NCBI RefSeq assembly: GCF_943913055.1
Contig: NZ_CALTWS010000125.1
Location: 1-8,174, forward strand
DNA: 8,174 nt
Source of the DNA: an uncultured Brevundimonas sp.
Lineage (GTDB): Bacteria; Pseudomonadota; Alphaproteobacteria; Caulobacterales; Caulobacteraceae
Direction: 5' to 3'
Positions within the stretch are counted from its first letter, which is position 1. Every line of letters starts with the position of its first letter. Shown in pieces: positions 5,681 through 8,174 of the stretch. A model generated the notes under the pieces. The model did not search any database. It was not told the DNA's origin and saw only the letters and a list, made by a program, of their open reading frames with translations. A program made the position numbers and the translations under genes.

Positions 5681-6373
5681 ATGCGTCGCGTCCTGAAACT
5701 GTCCCTGGCCTCGGCCATCGTCGCGGCCACCCTGGTCCCCTTGGCCGCGCAGGCCCAGATGCCGCAGCAGCGTCCGGGGCAGGAGCAGCGCGGGCAGCGC
5801 GCCAGCGAGGACCAGGAGCCGGAGTCGCGCGCACCGCGGATCGCGCCGCTCAATCGCCGGGCAGCCGCCGGGCCGTGCCCCTACGTCAAAATTCTTTATG
5901 ACGCGGCCCGATATGTCGAGATGACAGGCGAGCGTCCGTCCGCCTCGAACGTGGGCTTCACCGGAGAAATCGAAGGCCTGACCTCCGACTGCCGGTATCA
6001 GTCCGACCAGCCCATCACAGTCGATGCAAGGATCCTCTTCAACCTCGGCCGGGGCCCGCAAGCTCAGGCCGACGGCCGGACCTACAGATACTGGGTTGCT
6101 GTCACAGAGCGAAACAGGGCGGTGCTGGAGAAGACCTATTTCGATCTTCCGGTCCAGTTTGAAGGCTCCGATCGAACCTCGGTGGTCGAGGAGCGCACGA
6201 TCGTGATCCCCCGCGCCCAAGCCACCACCAGCGGCGACAACTTCGAAATCCTGATCGGCTTCGACGTTACGCCCCAGATGGCCCAGTTCAACCGTGACGG
6301 CAGCCGTTTCCGCATCAATGCCGGGGCGGCCCCGGCCGGCACAGCGGCGACGACCCAGCCTCCGGCCCAGTAG
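5681..6373 (+). CDS. Secreted protein of unknown function
   Basis: This 230-residue protein has a clear Sec-type signal peptide: MRRVLK, a hydrophobic core to about residue 21, and an AQA cleavage site before Q26. The mature protein should be periplasmic or secreted. A Gln/Arg/Glu-rich low-complexity linker (about 26-60) precedes a folded domain (about 64-213) starting GPCPYVKILYDAARYVEM. That domain has two cysteines, C66 and C104, suited to one disulfide, and alternating hydrophobic stretches that suggest beta structure. The tail is Ala/Thr/Pro-rich. I recall similar uncharacterised proteins in Caulobacterales, some named only for a signal sequence, but I cannot assign a function. The ATG at 5681 has a GGAAG ribosome binding site 8 nt upstream. 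The stop codon abuts the argS start with no gap, so the two genes are very likely cotranscribed and translationally coupled. There is no obvious functional link to arginyl-tRNA synthesis. Confidence 0.85.
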   Translation: MRRVLKLSLASAIVAATLVPLAAQAQMPQQRPGQEQRGQRASEDQEPESRAPRIAPLNRRAAAGPCPYVKILYDAARYVEMTGERPSASNVGFTGEIEGLTSDCRYQSDQPITVDARILFNLGRGPQAQADGRTYRYWVAVTERNRAVLEKTYFDLPVQFEGSDRTSVVEERTIVIPRAQATTSGDNFEILIGFDVTPQMAQFNRDGSRFRINAGAAPAGTAATTQPPAQ

Positions 6374-8174
6374 ATGAGCGACCTCCGGACCCAGTTGGGC
6401 GAAGCGGTCGCCGCCGCCTTCGCCGCCGAAGGCGTGGATGCATCGCTGGCGCGCGTGACGCCGTCGGACCGGCCCGACCTGGCCGACTTCCAGTCCAACG
6501 GAGCTCTGGCCGCCGCCAAGGCGCTGAAGGCCAACCCGCGCGAGCTGGCGGGCAAGGTTGCCGAGCGCCTGGCCAGTGACCCGCGCCTGGCCTCGGTCGA
6601 TGTGGCCGGGCCGGGGTTCATCAATCTGAAGCTCGCCGATGCGGCTCTGGCCGAGCGTGCGACTGAGGTCGCGGGTGATGCCGATCATGCCGGAGCGGCG
6701 GTCGTCGAGGCCCCGCGCAAGGTCGTGATCGATTTCGCCGGGCCGAACGTGGCCAAGCCGATGCATGTCGGCCATCTGCGCAGCTCCATCATCGGCGAAA
6801 GCCTGAAGCGGCTATTCCGCTTCCGGGGCGACACCGTCTGGGGCGATGCCCACTTCGGCGACTGGGGCTTCCAGATGGGACTGCTGATCGTGGCCGTGGG
6901 TGACGAAGGCAAGGCCGGGGCGTTTCTGGCCGAGGGCGATGGGCCCTTCCCGGCCGACAGTCCCGTCACTCTGGAGGATCTGGAGCGGCTGTATCCGCAG
7001 GCCGCCGGGCAGGCCAAGGAAGACCCGGCGTTCCGCGATCGGGCGCGCAAGGCGACGGCGGAACTGCAGGGCGGACGCCCCGGCTATCGCGCCCTGTGGC
7101 AGCATTTCGTGGCGGTCAGCCGCACGGCGCTGGAGCGGGAGTTCGGAGCCCTGGGCGTCACCTTCGACCTGTGGAACGGCGAGAGCGACGCCGATCCGGT
7201 CATGGCCGAGATGATCGCCCATCTGGAGACCTCTGGCCTGCTGGTCGAGGACGACGGTGCCCGCGTGGTTCACGTCGCCAGGCCCGGCGAGACGCGTAAG
7301 AAGAAGCTGGCCGACGGCTCGGTGATCGAGGCCCCGTCGCCGCCGCCCCTGCTGGTGATCAGTTCCGAAGGCTCAGCCATGTACGGCACGACCGACCTGG
7401 CCACCATTCTGGATCGGAGGAAGGCGATCGATCCGGACCTGATCCTGTATGTCGTCGACGAGCGGCAGGCCGAGCATTTCGAGCAGGTGTTCCGCGCCGC
7501 CTATCTGGCTGGCTATGCAACCGAGGGCAGTTTGCAGCACCTCGGCTTCGGCACCATGAACGGCACCGACGGCAAGCCGTTCAAGACCCGCGCGGGCGGG
7601 GTGCTGAAGCTGCACGACCTGATCACCCAGGCCACCGACAAGGCGCGCGAGCGTCTGCGCGAGGCCAGGCTGGGCGACGACCTGCCCGAGGCCGAGTTCG
7701 AGGACATCGCGCACAAGGTCGCCATTGCGGCGCTGAAATTCGCCGACCTGTCGAACGCGCGGACCACCAGCTATGTCTTCGATCTGGACCGGTTCATGAG
7801 CTTCGAGGGCAAGACCGGGCCGTATCTGCTGTATCAGGCGGTGCGGATCAAATCCCTGCTGCGCAAGGCGGGTGACCAGGATCTGGCCCCGGGGGCTATC
7901 GTCATCGGCGAGCTGGCCGAGCGCGATCTGGCCCTGACGCTGGATGCGTTCTCGCAGGCCGTGACCGAGGCCTATGACAAGCGCATGCCGCACCTGATCA
8001 GCGAGCATGCCTATCGGCTGGCGCAGAGTTTCTCGAAATTCTATGCCGCCTGCCCGGTGCTGATCGCGCCGGATGCAGCGATCAAGGCCTCGCGCCTGGC
8101 GCTGTCGAAGGCGGCACTGGATCAGCTGGAGATCGCGCTGGACCTGCTGGGCATCGCGACGCCGGAGCGGATGT
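6374..8174 (+). CDS. argS: Arginyl-tRNA synthetase, missing only its stop codon
   Basis: This class I synthetase attaches arginine to tRNA-Arg in the cytoplasm. In order: the N-terminal additional domain (about 1-90); the catalytic core with the HIGH-type motif HVGH at 131-134 inside [26 protein letters not shown]; a [10 protein letters not shown] segment; and [12 protein letters not shown] (K401, K404) in the place where other class I enzymes have KMSK, a replacement normal for many ArgRS. The DALR-type anticodon-binding domain follows [16 protein letters not shown] (about 481-496). The frame holds 600 sense codons and ends in GIATPERM, the usual family C-terminus, so the final T at 8174 is probably the first base of the stop. 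The ATG starts on the base after the upstream TAG (TAGATG). No good ribosome binding site precedes it, which suggests reinitiation by ribosomes finishing the upstream gene. Confidence 0.96.
   Translation, partial: MSDLRTQLGEAVAAAFAAEGVDASLARVTPSDRPDLADFQSNGALAAAKALKANPRELAGKVAERLASDPRLASVDVAGPGFINLKLADAALAERATEVAGDADHAGAAVVEAPRKVVIDFAGPNVAKPMHVGHLRSSIIGESLKRLFRFRGDTVWGDAHFGDWGFQMGLLIVAVGDEGKAGAFLAEGDGPFPADSPVTLEDLERLYPQAAGQAKEDPAFRDRARKATAELQGGRPGYRALWQHFVAVSRTALEREFGALGVTFDLWNGESDADPVMAEMIAHLETSGLLVEDDGARVVHVARPGETRKKKLADGSVIEAPSPPPLLVISSEGSAMYGTTDLATILDRRKAIDPDLILYVVDERQAEHFEQVFRAAYLAGYATEGSLQHLGFGTMNGTDGKPFKTRAGGVLKLHDLITQATDKARERLREARLGDDLPEAEFEDIAHKVAIAALKFADLSNARTTSYVFDLDRFMSFEGKTGPYLLYQAVRIKSLLRKAGDQDLAPGAIVIGELAERDLALTLDAFSQAVTEAYDKRMPHLISEHAYRLAQSFSKFYAACPVLIAPDAAIKASRLALSKAALDQLEIALDLLGIATPERM

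Noticed and set aside
5681..5710. Twin-arginine (Tat) signal in the secreted protein
   Set aside because: RR is present at residues 2-3, but the following residues (VLKLS) do not fit the xFLK part of the motif, and the core is hydrophobic enough for Sec export.
5636..6775. A 379-codon open frame on the - strand opposite the secreted-protein gene and argS
   Set aside because: argS and the signal peptide-bearing gene on the + strand are well supported; the antisense product has no family features.

Overview
The window looks like chromosomal housekeeping DNA from a GC-rich alphaproteobacterium, most likely of the Caulobacteraceae (Brevundimonas- or Caulobacter-like). This is an inference from four things: strong G/C bias at third codon positions, the SPOR-protein N-terminus (RGAYTPPTDDDLPFD), the divergent dgt/erpA pair, and an alphaproteobacterial type of dihydroorotase. 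I see no insertion sequence, phage gene, CRISPR array, tRNA or rRNA.

Layout. 1-426 (-): N-terminal part of a single-pass membrane protein, probably a SPOR-domain cell-division protein, running off the left edge. 500-1675 (-): dGTPase-like HD phosphohydrolase (dgt). 1676-1740: 65-bp divergent promoter region with a perfect inverted repeat. 1741-2118 (+): A-type Fe-S carrier erpA, possibly translated from a leaderless mRNA. 2125-3471 (-): dihydroorotase-family amidohydrolase with a changed metal motif, converging on erpA with 6 bp between the stops. 3558-4478 (-): lipoprotein with an MliC-like lysozyme-inhibitor domain fused to a DUF4232-like domain. 4556-5527 (-): ispH. 5528-5680: divergent promoter region. 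5681-6373 (+): secreted protein of unknown function. 6374-8174 (+): argS, starting on the base after the previous stop and reaching the right edge with 600 sense codons, so it is essentially complete.

Functional links. ErpA-type proteins deliver Fe-S clusters to IspH in E. coli, and both genes are here, though in separate transcription units. The secreted protein and argS form a tightly coupled pair. ispH and the lipoprotein gene lie in the same direction, with a weak terminator-like hairpin between them. In many alphaproteobacteria argS sits between dgt and the SPOR gene; here that interval is only 73 bp and argS is about 5 kb away.

I found no convincing new multi-gene system. The points most worth a second look are the MliC-DUF4232 fusion lipoprotein, the QxH dihydroorotase-like enzyme, the dgt/erpA promoter architecture, and the uncharacterised secreted protein coupled to argS.
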